Source: Chryseobacterium potabilaquae
GTDB taxonomy: Bacteria > Bacteroidota > Bacteroidia > Flavobacteriales > Weeksellaceae
Length of the DNA stretch: 64,000 bases
Direction of reading: 5' to 3'
Assembly (NCBI RefSeq): GCF_902728265.1
Contig: NZ_CACVBR010000011.1
Coordinates: forward strand, 1-64,000
The notes below the pieces were generated by a model, which saw only the letters and a list, made by a program, of their open reading frames with translations, searched no databases and was not told the origin of the DNA. Positions 25,959 through 35,616 of this stretch are shown piece after piece. Both the position numbers and the translations under genes were made by a program. Each line of letters opens with the position of its first letter. The first letter of the stretch is position 1.

Positions 25959-27092
25959 ATGAAGCATGAGATCAAAATATATGGTGAAATTGTCCCTTTT
26001 CAAGGAACTCAAATTGAAAATAGAGGCTACACCAATTTAAGCATTGTTGAAGAGCAACTTAAAAATGCGGATGGTTCAGAACTCCTGGTGAGACTCCATA
26101 CCGTGGGTGGAGATGTGGATGAAGGCTTTGCTATGTATGCTTCCTTAAGGAGGTATGCGAAAGAAAATAATGTAAAAATTACAACTAGAGCTGATGGTCA
26201 GGTAGCCTCAATTGGTACTGTGATATTTCTTGCAGGAGATGAAAGGGTGGGTAGTCCCTATATACAACCTTTCTTTCACAAAGCCCAATCATTACTTGGG
26301 GGTGATAATGAACAGATCAAAAAAGGATTGGCTTTAAACGAAGAGGCTAATAAGCGTATCTCTTTACATTATTCTCAGCACACTAATCTCACAGAGCAGG
26401 AGGCAATGGAGCTTATGAATGGAGAGACATTTCTACCTCCTCAGGATGCTGAAGAACTAAGATTTACCACGACTACAGAAGAAATTATGCGTCCTAAAGC
26501 TTTATTAAGAAAAAAAATAACTAACAATAATATGAATAGTAAAAGCAAAAATAAGAAAGGTCTCTTTCAGGAAATTAAAAATCTGATCGGGATTTATTCT
26601 GGTGAAGGTAATACCAATAAAATTGTTTACACGGCAGAAATGAATGAGCTTGATTTTTATCAGTTGGATGAAAATGAAGCGCCTTCAATTGGTGATAAAG
26701 CAACTTTCGATGGAAAACCCGCTGGCGAAAGTAATAAAGGAGAATACATATTGCAAGGCGGTGAGACCTACAAATTCACAGGAGAAGAACTCACTGAAAT
26801 TATCCCAAAAGAAGAATCTGTATCTGACTTACAGCTCGAGAATGAAAATCTGAAAAAGCAAATCGAAGATCTTAAAAAACAGAATTCCGGCCTACAGTCA
26901 GAAAACAAAAAGCAAGAAGAAACTATTACGGGTCAAAACATAAAAATTGAAACGGCAAATACACTCATTGCCAAGTTCAATTCATGGGAAATTGATGAAG
27001 AGAATGAGAACGAAGAAGCAGAGAAACCAAGAAATCACAGACAGAACTTCAGTGATGTTCCCGTAAGAAACCTTTTCCAAAACATTAAATAA
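25959..27092 (+). CDS. Prohead protease (ClpP/S14-type) with C-terminal scaffold-like region
   Basis: Residues 1-180 resemble ClpP-fold head-maturation proteases: GGDVDEG, the nucleophile in QVASIGT (Ser84) and a histidine in PFFHKAQ (His107). The C-terminal part has a small domain (about 225-290) and a coiled coil near 290-345, as in protease-scaffold fusions. It lies directly before the capsid gene with a 6-nt gap, so it probably builds and then trims the prohead. Confidence 0.8.
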   Translation: MKHEIKIYGEIVPFQGTQIENRGYTNLSIVEEQLKNADGSELLVRLHTVGGDVDEGFAMYASLRRYAKENNVKITTRADGQVASIGTVIFLAGDERVGSPYIQPFFHKAQSLLGGDNEQIKKGLALNEEANKRISLHYSQHTNLTEQEAMELMNGETFLPPQDAEELRFTTTTEEIMRPKALLRKKITNNNMNSKSKNKKGLFQEIKNLIGIYSGEGNTNKIVYTAEMNELDFYQLDENEAPSIGDKATFDGKPAGESNKGEYILQGGETYKFTGEELTEIIPKEESVSDLQLENENLKKQIEDLKKQNSGLQSENKKQEETITGQNIKIETANTLIAKFNSWEIDEENENEEAEKPRNHRQNFSDVPVRNLFQNIK

Positions 27093-27098
27093 AAAAGT

Positions 27099-28193
27099 AT
27101 GGCTATAACAGACAATTTTGTAACCTCATTACTGCCTTTGATTGAAAAACTTTCAGCAGAAGCAGATTTTAGTAAACTTCTCTTTGAGAAAACATTTTTA
27201 CCTACTGAATTTAACAAAGCAAATACTGTGGTAACAGGAGTAAAAAATGGAAATGTAGTTCCTATTATTACCGATGAAGTAGATTATGAATCTTTTCCAT
27301 TTGTAGATGCTAATTCCTGTGATACTACTGAATGTAATTTGAACACTAACTACTCAGGAAAAAAATGGGAGTTAGGACTTATTGAATGTAGAATTCCTAT
27401 CTGCTTGAGAAGCTTCAATGATGACTTCCTCATTTTTTGGAACGATTACAAGATGATTAATCCCACTACGGAAGTTACTAAAAAATATCTAAATACAGCA
27501 TTAATCCAATTTTTAACGAATAAAGTCAAAAATAACCTTAATGGTGCCAAGTGGAGAGTGGCTTATTTTGGTGATAAGGCCTCTACCTCTGATTACTTTA
27601 ATGGTTTTAATGGTTTCTTCATACAGGCAGAAGCCAATACATCGTTAGTTGTTCCTATTGCTAAAAATACAGCAGGGACTTATAGTGCGCAGCAAATGAC
27701 AGGACAGGAAGTCTATGATACACTAGTTGAAATGGAAGAAGTCCGACTGGAAAAAGACTGGAGTGCTACAGGAAATGAAGTGATTAAAATGCCGGAAAAG
27801 ATGGCGAGAAAGTTTGCTTCTTATCTGAATTCATTAAAGGATAAAGATTGCTGCGACGGTATGGAAAGAATTAATCCTGAAAATATTCAGACTAAATCTT
27901 ATACAAAAGACAATATGGCATTTCATGGAGTGCCTATTATGCCTGTAAGAGAATGGGATGAGATTATTAACAAAACTTCTGAGCTTAATGGAGGAGGCGG
28001 AAATAATCCAAGGGTTCAACCTAATAGAATTCTATGGTCTCCAAAAGAAATACTTCTCGTTGGGACACAGCAAAGAGAAGATCTGGATATGTTTGAAATC
28101 TGGTATGATCGAACAGATAGAAAGGTGTATATCGAGGCGGGTTCTTACTTGGGAGCTTCTATTTCACTTAATGAATATGTCTACGCAGCGTAA
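27099..28193 (+). CDS. Major capsid protein
   Basis: This 364-residue protein follows the protease-scaffold gene, the classical place of the capsid gene. It begins with AITDNFVTSLLPLIEKLSAE and has the mixed alpha/beta pattern of HK97-fold capsids. Several cysteines occur near 70-100 and 250. The call rests on context and size as well as on resemblance to Bacteroidota phage capsids. Confidence 0.75.
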   Translation: MAITDNFVTSLLPLIEKLSAEADFSKLLFEKTFLPTEFNKANTVVTGVKNGNVVPIITDEVDYESFPFVDANSCDTTECNLNTNYSGKKWELGLIECRIPICLRSFNDDFLIFWNDYKMINPTTEVTKKYLNTALIQFLTNKVKNNLNGAKWRVAYFGDKASTSDYFNGFNGFFIQAEANTSLVVPIAKNTAGTYSAQQMTGQEVYDTLVEMEEVRLEKDWSATGNEVIKMPEKMARKFASYLNSLKDKDCCDGMERINPENIQTKSYTKDNMAFHGVPIMPVREWDEIINKTSELNGGGGNNPRVQPNRILWSPKEILLVGTQQREDLDMFEIWYDRTDRKVYIEAGSYLGASISLNEYVYAA

Positions 28194-28216
28194 TTAAAAT
28201 TTAAAAACAAAAACAA

Positions 28217-28807
28217 ATGGCAAATACAATAGTTTGCGCAGAACTTACAGGTGCGATTGATTTAAGCTGCGTTAGAAATATACCTAAGGGATACTTTCAG
28301 GAAGCAGTTATTATTAATTTCAATGATATTGACAGAACGGCTTCTGTTCCTGGTAACTTAGATGGGGCAACTTGTGATTATACTATTCAAATGATTCTTA
28401 CCTCTCTTAAAAAAGGGATTCAGGTAAAGCTACCGGAAAATGGATCAACGATTAAAGGGTCTTATGATAAATCTACAAATGATCAGGGCTTTGTAGAATA
28501 TCTTCATAAAGTTCAAATCATGGTAGTGGGAGCTTCTTCAGAAACGAAATGTAAATTGGATAAGTTAGATCATGGAAGATACGTAATAGCACTCCAGCTA
28601 AGAGACGGAACTGTGGAAGTTTATGGTTGGGAAAATGGTCTTACCACAGGAGATTATACTTATGATATTGTTGAAGGTGGTGGTGGTGCTATTATTCCAT
28701 TGCAGTCAAAAGATAATGAAAAGGAATCCATGATTCCATTGGTCTACAAACCTCAAACAGGCGGAGATCCGAATGCTGACTTTAATGAACAATTTGAAGC
28801 AGCCTAA
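28217..28807 (+). CDS. Phage structural protein, unknown
   Basis: A 196-residue protein in the head gene run with a Gly-rich stretch near residue 150. It could be a head decoration or tail-tube protein. The stop overlaps the start of the next gene by 1 nt. Confidence 0.5.
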   Translation: MANTIVCAELTGAIDLSCVRNIPKGYFQEAVIINFNDIDRTASVPGNLDGATCDYTIQMILTSLKKGIQVKLPENGSTIKGSYDKSTNDQGFVEYLHKVQIMVVGASSETKCKLDKLDHGRYVIALQLRDGTVEVYGWENGLTTGDYTYDIVEGGGGAIIPLQSKDNEKESMIPLVYKPQTGGDPNADFNEQFEAA

Positions 28808-29358
28808 TGTATACTATCGATGATTTAATAAAAGCAGGTAAAAGTCAGGTCAGACACACTGCTGACCTGATGACTGCTTACATGGGGCTGTTCAAAGAGA
28901 AATTTGGACGAGAGCCTGATTGTGCAGGATGTACCTTTAATAATGATTGGAATAGGTTAATCACTTATTCAAACCAAAAAAATCAAAAAATTATGTCAGA
29001 TCCTAATATTACATTTCAGCTAAGAGATAAGAGCAAAATATACTCTTATGATTTCCAACATAAAAATGGAAGAATGATCCGTACAAGAGTGTACGGACAT
29101 ATGATGAGCGAAGAATTCGCAGAAAAATATCTTACAGAAGGAAACGAGCGGCAGCTTCAAGAAAGAAAAGCAGAGTTTAAAATTTTACCCATAAAATTCA
29201 TAGAGGAAGAAAATCTTTCTAATGATATATTGAGTAAAAATACTTTAAAAGAACTTCAACAACTGGCAACTGAGAAAAAATATCCAGAAGATGAGTGGAA
29301 AAAATTGAAAAAAGAGGAGTTGATTGTTTTTTTGGAAGCAAAAGAATTAGAAGTATAA
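28807..29358 (+). CDS. Phage protein of unknown function
   Basis: The 183-residue protein has a helical N terminus with PDCAGCTFNNDW, a beta-rich middle and an acidic helical C terminus (TLKELQQLATEKKYPEDEWK) that resembles small HeH/LEM-like domains in phage head-tail proteins. Its place between capsid and portal suggests a connector role. Confidence 0.5.
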   Translation: MYTIDDLIKAGKSQVRHTADLMTAYMGLFKEKFGREPDCAGCTFNNDWNRLITYSNQKNQKIMSDPNITFQLRDKSKIYSYDFQHKNGRMIRTRVYGHMMSEEFAEKYLTEGNERQLQERKAEFKILPIKFIEEENLSNDILSKNTLKELQQLATEKKYPEDEWKKLKKEELIVFLEAKELEV

Positions 29359-29368
29359 GCATATTTAC

Positions 29369-30562
29369 ATGTTAGCCCCTAAAAGAAAAACAACGGAAAT
29401 AAAAAAATCCCTTAGAGCAGAAAATATAGAATTGTTCACGAGGAAAATTTCTATTGCAGATGATGATAAGAAGATTTATGTAAGGGATGTAGACAATCTT
29501 TATCCTTTACGAATAGAAAAAATTATTAATAATTCCCCCACCGCAAAGAAGTGTGCTAATCTCATGGCAAAATATATTGCCGGAAATGGGAACGAGGAAA
29601 ACTTTGTAGTGAATAAAAAAGGAGAGACTATTAATGATCTTATTTCATCTGCGTCTGTTGATATTGCTTACCAATATGGAGTGTATTTTAAGCTCAAATA
29701 TACTCTTGACTTAGAAAATTCTATTAATGATATAATAATTTTTAAACCCGAAAGTATTGAGGTCCTTGATTATGTTCTAATGGCCAAATCGAAAGAAGAT
29801 GATGATGATTTTCCTGGCAAATATTATGTTATCAAAACAGAAGATAATTGTTTAGGGGCTCATAATGATCAGGCCATTTGGTATTATCCTTATTCAAAGG
29901 ATCAAAAAGTGATCAAAGCACAAATGAAACAGGATTGCAAGGCTAAAGAAATGGAGAATCCTACTATTTCACAAATGCTTCAAAACTATAGAGGACAGGT
30001 GTATTATATGAATCTGACCCCAAAATATATTTATGCATTACCACTTGTTGATTCTGTTTATAATGATTGCGATTCTGAATATAGAATTGGCTTATATAAT
30101 AATACACAATCAAGGAATGGATTTCTGGGAAAGATTGTCGTAAAAAAGTATGAAACTGATAGGGAGGAAGATGTAGAGTTTAAGGACACGGTAAAACAAT
30201 TTTTTGGTGCTGAAAATTCTTCTGATGCTCTTATTGTTTCTGTCCCGGAAGCAGGAAATGAAGACTTAACTAAATCGTTTGTGATTGATCAGATCAAACC
30301 CCAATTTGATGATAAGTTATTTGAGACTACCATTGTCAATATCCGTGAAAATATCATGGGAGCATTTAATAATGTTCCAGAGCCACTCATTAAGGCAGGA
30401 AATGGAGCATTGTTTGGAACCAATGCAGAGACCTATAAGGAAATGAAAAGGTTTTATTGGGAGCAGAATGAAATGGAAAGGTCTAAGTTAGAACAAACTC
30501 TTAGAATGTTTGGTTTTAAGGTGAATATTTTACCTATAAAAGGTGTAGAAAATGGAGTGTAA
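29369..30562 (+). CDS. Portal protein
   Basis: The 397-residue protein has portal features: an N-terminal segment with IYVRDVDNLYPLR and NSPTAKKCANLMAKYIAGNG, a middle clip-like beta region, and a C-terminal GNGALFGTNAETYKEMKRFY, which resembles the conserved part of HK97-type portals that interacts with membrane and neck. The portal ring is the DNA channel at the head vertex. It is located after the capsid gene rather than next to terminase. Confidence 0.7.
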   Translation: MLAPKRKTTEIKKSLRAENIELFTRKISIADDDKKIYVRDVDNLYPLRIEKIINNSPTAKKCANLMAKYIAGNGNEENFVVNKKGETINDLISSASVDIAYQYGVYFKLKYTLDLENSINDIIIFKPESIEVLDYVLMAKSKEDDDDFPGKYYVIKTEDNCLGAHNDQAIWYYPYSKDQKVIKAQMKQDCKAKEMENPTISQMLQNYRGQVYYMNLTPKYIYALPLVDSVYNDCDSEYRIGLYNNTQSRNGFLGKIVVKKYETDREEDVEFKDTVKQFFGAENSSDALIVSVPEAGNEDLTKSFVIDQIKPQFDDKLFETTIVNIRENIMGAFNNVPEPLIKAGNGALFGTNAETYKEMKRFYWEQNEMERSKLEQTLRMFGFKVNILPIKGVENGV

Positions 30563-31148
30563 CAACATTGAAAATTACTTACACGCTTCAGAATTTAGTT
30601 GTGTAGGACTTATTGCTTCACATTGTGACCTTAGTAAGCTATGTATCGCTACCGAAGAGGCAAAAATATTTGATATAATTCCTTTATTCTGTTTTGATTT
30701 TGTAGATGATGTTTTGGCTCATTGGAATATGGAGCTCACAAATCCAGACTATGAAAAATATGCAACTTTAATCTGTGGTGGTTCTTACCTTGATAGTTAT
30801 GGCAAAACCCAACTCAACTTGGGGTTTAAGAAGGTTTGGATATACTATTCCTATGCTCATTACCTGTTATTAAATCAATTTAATGATACGGCTAATGGAG
30901 CGGTAAAAAAGCAAAATGAATGGTCATTGCCCACTCCACTTAAAGAAGTGAATGATTTTTCTAATAAATACAGAAATATGGGAAAAGAGGCTTTTCAAAG
31001 TGTAAAGGATTACTTATGTCAAAATAAGAGCTCATTTCCCAAGTTTGATGATTGTCATTGCAGATTAAGTTGTGGATGTAATGGGAAATGCAGCTGTGGA
31101 AATACGAAGAAGATGAGCGGATTTAAATTTTCAACCATAAGAAAATGA
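30552..31148 (+). CDS. Phage protein with a cysteine cluster at the C terminus
   Basis: This 198-residue protein overlaps the portal gene by 11 nt. Its end contains six cysteines in 15 residues, CHCRLSCGCNGKCSC, a probable metal-binding knot. The rest is not recognised. It overlaps the next gene by 4 nt. Confidence 0.55.
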   Translation: MECNNIENYLHASEFSCVGLIASHCDLSKLCIATEEAKIFDIIPLFCFDFVDDVLAHWNMELTNPDYEKYATLICGGSYLDSYGKTQLNLGFKKVWIYYSYAHYLLLNQFNDTANGAVKKQNEWSLPTPLKEVNDFSNKYRNMGKEAFQSVKDYLCQNKSSFPKFDDCHCRLSCGCNGKCSCGNTKKMSGFKFSTIRK

Positions 31149-31438
31149 TGAATTTCAAAATCATTAACAGTCGGAGGTTTTCTATTGGAGTGGATCTTTA
31201 CAAACGGATGTATTATGCACAGATAAAAAGTAATGGACTGATCAGAATCTCTCATGTTCTATCAGGAAAAATTCTTTTTGAAAATGTAGATTCCGATGAA
31301 ATTCTGATTGATGGAAATCCCATGCTAAGTATTAATGAGCTTCAACAAATTATTTATAATACCAGTTGTGATTGTGATCCTGAAGCCGAAGATGAATTTA
31401 AAATATTTGACAGAACATTTGATAGCACTTTTGAATAA
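31145..31438 (+). CDS. Small phage protein, unknown
   Basis: A 97-residue protein with beta-rich sequence and an acidic C terminus (CDCDPEAEDEFKIF). It overlaps the previous gene by 4 nt and abuts the next, so all three are probably cotranslated. Confidence 0.5.
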   Translation: MMNFKIINSRRFSIGVDLYKRMYYAQIKSNGLIRISHVLSGKILFENVDSDEILIDGNPMLSINELQQIIYNTSCDCDPEAEDEFKIFDRTFDSTFE

Positions 31439-32776
31439 ATGAGTGAACAAAGTATACAAGAAAAATCTCTTGAAATTAGAAATGAAACTCAGGAGTATGC
31501 AAATACCAGAGGAAAAGTTGCTGATGTCTTTGATGATATTAATGTAACTAAGTCCAATAAGACCACAGAGACTATTATGGGTCCTGATGCAACCTTTAAG
31601 TATCTGTATATTCTTGATGAAAACAATAATGCGAAAAGAATGTTAGCAGGTGATTTAGGTAAAAACCTAGCTAATTCAGCACTAACTTCCATTCCAGGAG
31701 CTGGACTTTCATTGGGAGCCAATTGGACAGTTAACACTTCTGGGTTTTATTATAGCATTGTTGGCTTAAGTGATAAATCTTCCGATAATACCTTTAATAG
31801 AATGATGGTACAGGATTCTTCCGGGCAAGTTGCAAGGAGTAATGGGAAAAACATAATGATGAGTTTTCCATCACTTCTCAATGATACTGAAAAGATAGAG
31901 TGGAGAAATGGAATGAGACTTACGGGCGAAAATTTCTCTATCGGTACGCCCCAGATTGATGTTCTCCTGCTTCCATTTATTGATAATACCAAAGACTTCG
32001 TTCAATATACAACCCTCGTGGGACAAAATCTTTTTGTAGATAATGTAACCCCTAATGCTTATATTAAAATCAAAAGGATTAAAGATGAGAATGGAGCAAA
32101 TTTGCCTATCCCTGAAGTTTATGATGTAGATAATTTTACTGTGCTACAAAATTTCCCAAACAACCTAAATTTTGGAATAAATTGGTTTACCAAACCCGAA
32201 GGATATTACCAGGTATTCGTTACTCATAACAACTTAACCAATGCCAGCTCACCTGAACTTATTGTTAAAGCAGGACTTACCTACAGCCAGTTTAATGGAA
32301 TAACCAACTGGGTAATTAATAGTGGATCTGGAACGGTCAATGATACCGAAATTGCATTGGGACAACCATGTAATGCTACGACAGATGAGCTTATATCTAT
32401 AGCTGATATTAATGCAGGATTTATGGTTTCATATTCAGTAAACAATGGACAGGCAAATAATGGAGCTAATTTCGTTACTCCATGGCAATGTGGTTTGATA
32501 GGTAGTGATAATGTATTTTATGGCGTTTCGTATTCTGGACAAGCCGGAGAATGGAAAATAAGTAATGGTCCTGAATTGGCTCTTACACGGAACGATACTA
32601 TTCATATTGCTTACTATAATGGTGTGGTGTATGTCATTGCCGAAGGAAATGGTAAAACTTATCAACAGTTTAACGGAACCTATAATCTTTATCCAAGATA
32701 CTTTATAGCCACTCGAAGCACGGGAGGGATTGGCCCATTAAGTATGACCTTGCTGGGAAAAATTCTATTGTCTTAA
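31439..32776 (+). CDS. Fibre-like or receptor-binding protein
   Basis: The 445-residue protein opens with a helical segment, then a beta-rich body with many Asn, Gly, Thr and Ser, typical of phage fibres. The C-terminal part (about 280-440) reads like a jelly-roll or lectin-like domain (GVVYVIAEGNGKTYQQ). It may contact host surface sugars. Confidence 0.55.
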   Translation: MSEQSIQEKSLEIRNETQEYANTRGKVADVFDDINVTKSNKTTETIMGPDATFKYLYILDENNNAKRMLAGDLGKNLANSALTSIPGAGLSLGANWTVNTSGFYYSIVGLSDKSSDNTFNRMMVQDSSGQVARSNGKNIMMSFPSLLNDTEKIEWRNGMRLTGENFSIGTPQIDVLLLPFIDNTKDFVQYTTLVGQNLFVDNVTPNAYIKIKRIKDENGANLPIPEVYDVDNFTVLQNFPNNLNFGINWFTKPEGYYQVFVTHNNLTNASSPELIVKAGLTYSQFNGITNWVINSGSGTVNDTEIALGQPCNATTDELISIADINAGFMVSYSVNNGQANNGANFVTPWQCGLIGSDNVFYGVSYSGQAGEWKISNGPELALTRNDTIHIAYYNGVVYVIAEGNGKTYQQFNGTYNLYPRYFIATRSTGGIGPLSMTLLGKILLS

Positions 32777-32787
32777 AAAAATAAATA

Positions 32788-33258
32788 ATGAACGAACATT
32801 TAAATATACCTACGGAAATCCAACATACAATTGACGACATTATGAATGTTCCTTTGGATTTTGTAGAACTACCCATGACTGCACATCCAAAGCTCCCTCA
32901 ATTCAACAGAACCATAAGGGTTCTGAATATGGAAGCTAAATCCAAACAGGAATTCATTGTGCTAGGGTATGAGCAGGTTTTACGAGATAAAGAAACGGGG
33001 GAAGAGATTAATATCAAACTATCGACTCCTGAGTGGATAATTTATAAAGAAACATGGTCTTATTTGCTAGGATCTGATCATTTACCTATTGAACTACCTT
33101 ATAAAGATGATATTACGAAAAAAGACAAAGTAAAAATTCCAAGCTATAAATACATGCTTTGGCTCATCAAAAATGATGAAGCAGGATTCTTACAACTCAT
33201 TGAATATTATCTGAACATTTTTATTAGCACCAGACAAGAAGAACTGGACCAACTATAA
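32788..33258 (+). CDS. Phage protein of unknown function
   Basis: A 156-residue, helix-rich protein located between two fibre-like genes. It could be a fibre chaperone or connector. No motif is seen. Confidence 0.45.
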   Translation: MNEHLNIPTEIQHTIDDIMNVPLDFVELPMTAHPKLPQFNRTIRVLNMEAKSKQEFIVLGYEQVLRDKETGEEINIKLSTPEWIIYKETWSYLLGSDHLPIELPYKDDITKKDKVKIPSYKYMLWLIKNDEAGFLQLIEYYLNIFISTRQEELDQL

Positions 33259-33270
33259 ACTTCAAACAGT

Positions 33271-35520
33271 ATGAAAAAACTCTATTCAAAAGGAAACTAT
33301 CTCTTTATAGTGTTTCCTGACGGACGGGAGATTATAAAACCCAAGAAATTAATCCTTTTCTACCGACTCAATGAAACGGAATTCTTTAATTACAGAACAC
33401 CGGATCAGGAATTTAATCATACATATAAATGGGATGAATTTACCAAAGAAGATGATTCTCCCTTTGCTGATATTGATGAATTTGAAACTTTTATAACAGA
33501 AAATACAGCAAATTTTAATTCGGGGTCGGCTTTTGACCCCCAGAATTATGATTTGAGTGATTTTACCAATACTGGTTCAGATCCTTTTGTACAGGAATCT
33601 GATTTAGCTAATAAAGCGGATTTGGTAGGTGGAAAAGTACCGGCATCTCAGCTTCCAAGTTATGTAGATGATGTTTTAGAATTTGCAGATTTGGTTTCTT
33701 TTCCTAATCCTGGAGAAGAAGGGAAAATATATGTTGCTTTAGATACCAATAGAATATACAGATGGAGTGGATCAGCGTATATCGAAGTATCACCAGATAC
33801 GGATCATTTAACTCAAAGATCTGTAATTCAAAATGTAACTTATACTCAGGATTCCACTAATTATTATATCAGGGGGCAAGTATTGCATTTGGCTAAAGAT
33901 CAAACGGCAATCAACTTTGCTCCGGGAAATTTGGCATTTTACCTAAATGGAAATTTACAAACCGGTACAGGGATTTTAATAGACAGAGAGGGGAGTCCTA
34001 CACCTTTATTGTCTACTACATCTTCATTAAATGATATGAATGGAAGTACAACGACAGCAGGATATGCCTTCATTCCGTTTATTATTACTATTCCTAAAGC
34101 CACTAATACTTCCGTTTTGTATTATAATGGAGATGGTTATATATCCTTTGTATTAAACTATGATAGTTTTAGTCCTGATCATCTCATATCGACTCCTCTA
34201 CATGTAATGCGTGCTGTTTTTACAACTTCATTAGGAATGTTCTTGCCCTTAGTAGGAGGGACTATGTTAGGAGCCATAAACTTTCCTGCCAGTAGTTCAG
34301 TACCTGTGTCTTTAACCAGAACTTTTGCTGGAGTAGCAGGTACATCTGGATTTGCAAGAGATTTTACTCAACTCAGAGACAATACCGGAATTTTAGATTC
34401 TTTTGGACACTATGGGGTTTATACTGATGGTGTTATAAATACTTGGCATGGATATATTGGGGGGCAATCTTATCTCACAAAAAATGCTTTAAAATGGGAT
34501 TCTAATCAAGCTGTGATTATTGGGTCTACAAACAATGCTATGCTTCCTACAGCAGGTTATGCTTTAGATATTGTAGGGAATAAATTGGTTAGGGGGAATA
34601 TTGATTTTACAGGAAATTTAAATACAACCAGCGGAGATTTACTTATTCAAAGACTGGGAGTAACCGCCTTGAGGGCCAATACTGCAGACACCATACTAGC
34701 AGGAAATGTTCCCACAGGTATTATTTATTTAAGACCTCAAGGAGATGCAGCTTCAGAGGGACAAGTGATTATTAATCCCAATAACACCCAATTTGTAACT
34801 GCCTATAATCTACTATTTGGAGCCCAAACAATTTCAGGAGCTTCTCTATTTCATACAGATGTAGCAGCGGATTCAATAAGGGGCTATGGATTATGGATCG
34901 GGCAAAATTTACAATTTAATGGGACAGATTTTATTCAACCCAGAGGAGATTTACCTTCTTATGGTTTTACGGTAAATAATCATAAAAAGTTTTCTTTTAA
35001 CAGAGGAGCAAGTACGGGAATTAGCGGAAGTTCAGTAACTCTTACAGAGTTGGTAAGTATTAATGATAACGGTGTAATAACTACATTAAATACAGGGAAT
35101 AGCACCCAGTGGAATAATAAACAGGAACCACTTGTAAGTGGTACCAATGTAAAGACTGTGAATTCTAATTCTTTATTAGGGAGTGGAAATATTAATATTC
35201 CAGTACCTCCTGTACAATTTGGAACTTCCTATACTAAGGAGTGGAATGGGGCTGTTACCACAGCGACTAATACCGCTGTTTTTAATATATCGCCTGCCTC
35301 TTTCTCCGGTATTTCTAATATCTCAGTAGGCACAGAGCTAATTGGGGCTGGTGTCAATAATGCTCCTATTGGAGTAATCACAGCAAAAAGTTTAACGAGT
35401 ATCACTGTTTCCTTGTATGAAAGCAAGAATACTGGTGTATTAATAGGTGGTAATATTGAAGGATTAGAGGATCATTCAGTGGCGAATACTGTCGTGTATT
35501 TAACAGTGAAAGGGAATTAG
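33271..35520 (+). CDS. Tail fibre protein
   Basis: The 749-residue protein has a trimeric-fibre look: VPASQLPSYVDDVLEF and GKIYVALDTNRIYRWSGSAY near 125-175 are motifs found in many tail fibres, and WNNKQEPLVSGTNVKTVNSN near 615 is another. The N terminus probably attaches to the tail while beta-rich repeats make the shaft. It likely recognises the host. Confidence 0.75.
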   Translation: MKKLYSKGNYLFIVFPDGREIIKPKKLILFYRLNETEFFNYRTPDQEFNHTYKWDEFTKEDDSPFADIDEFETFITENTANFNSGSAFDPQNYDLSDFTNTGSDPFVQESDLANKADLVGGKVPASQLPSYVDDVLEFADLVSFPNPGEEGKIYVALDTNRIYRWSGSAYIEVSPDTDHLTQRSVIQNVTYTQDSTNYYIRGQVLHLAKDQTAINFAPGNLAFYLNGNLQTGTGILIDREGSPTPLLSTTSSLNDMNGSTTTAGYAFIPFIITIPKATNTSVLYYNGDGYISFVLNYDSFSPDHLISTPLHVMRAVFTTSLGMFLPLVGGTMLGAINFPASSSVPVSLTRTFAGVAGTSGFARDFTQLRDNTGILDSFGHYGVYTDGVINTWHGYIGGQSYLTKNALKWDSNQAVIIGSTNNAMLPTAGYALDIVGNKLVRGNIDFTGNLNTTSGDLLIQRLGVTALRANTADTILAGNVPTGIIYLRPQGDAASEGQVIINPNNTQFVTAYNLLFGAQTISGASLFHTDVAADSIRGYGLWIGQNLQFNGTDFIQPRGDLPSYGFTVNNHKKFSFNRGASTGISGSSVTLTELVSINDNGVITTLNTGNSTQWNNKQEPLVSGTNVKTVNSNSLLGSGNINIPVPPVQFGTSYTKEWNGAVTTATNTAVFNISPASFSGISNISVGTELIGAGVNNAPIGVITAKSLTSITVSLYESKNTGVLIGGNIEGLEDHSVANTVVYLTVKGN

Positions 35521-35616
35521 AATTAGTTAATAACTATAAATAGTAAATATAAGGAAGTTTAAAATCCTTCATAAACTTAAATCAGGGTAATATACTAAAT
35601 AATCATAGGATTAATA

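Noticed and set aside
35000-35520. Possible diversity-generating retroelement template at the fibre gene end
   Set aside because: No reverse transcriptase gene and no near-duplicate template repeat were seen in the window.
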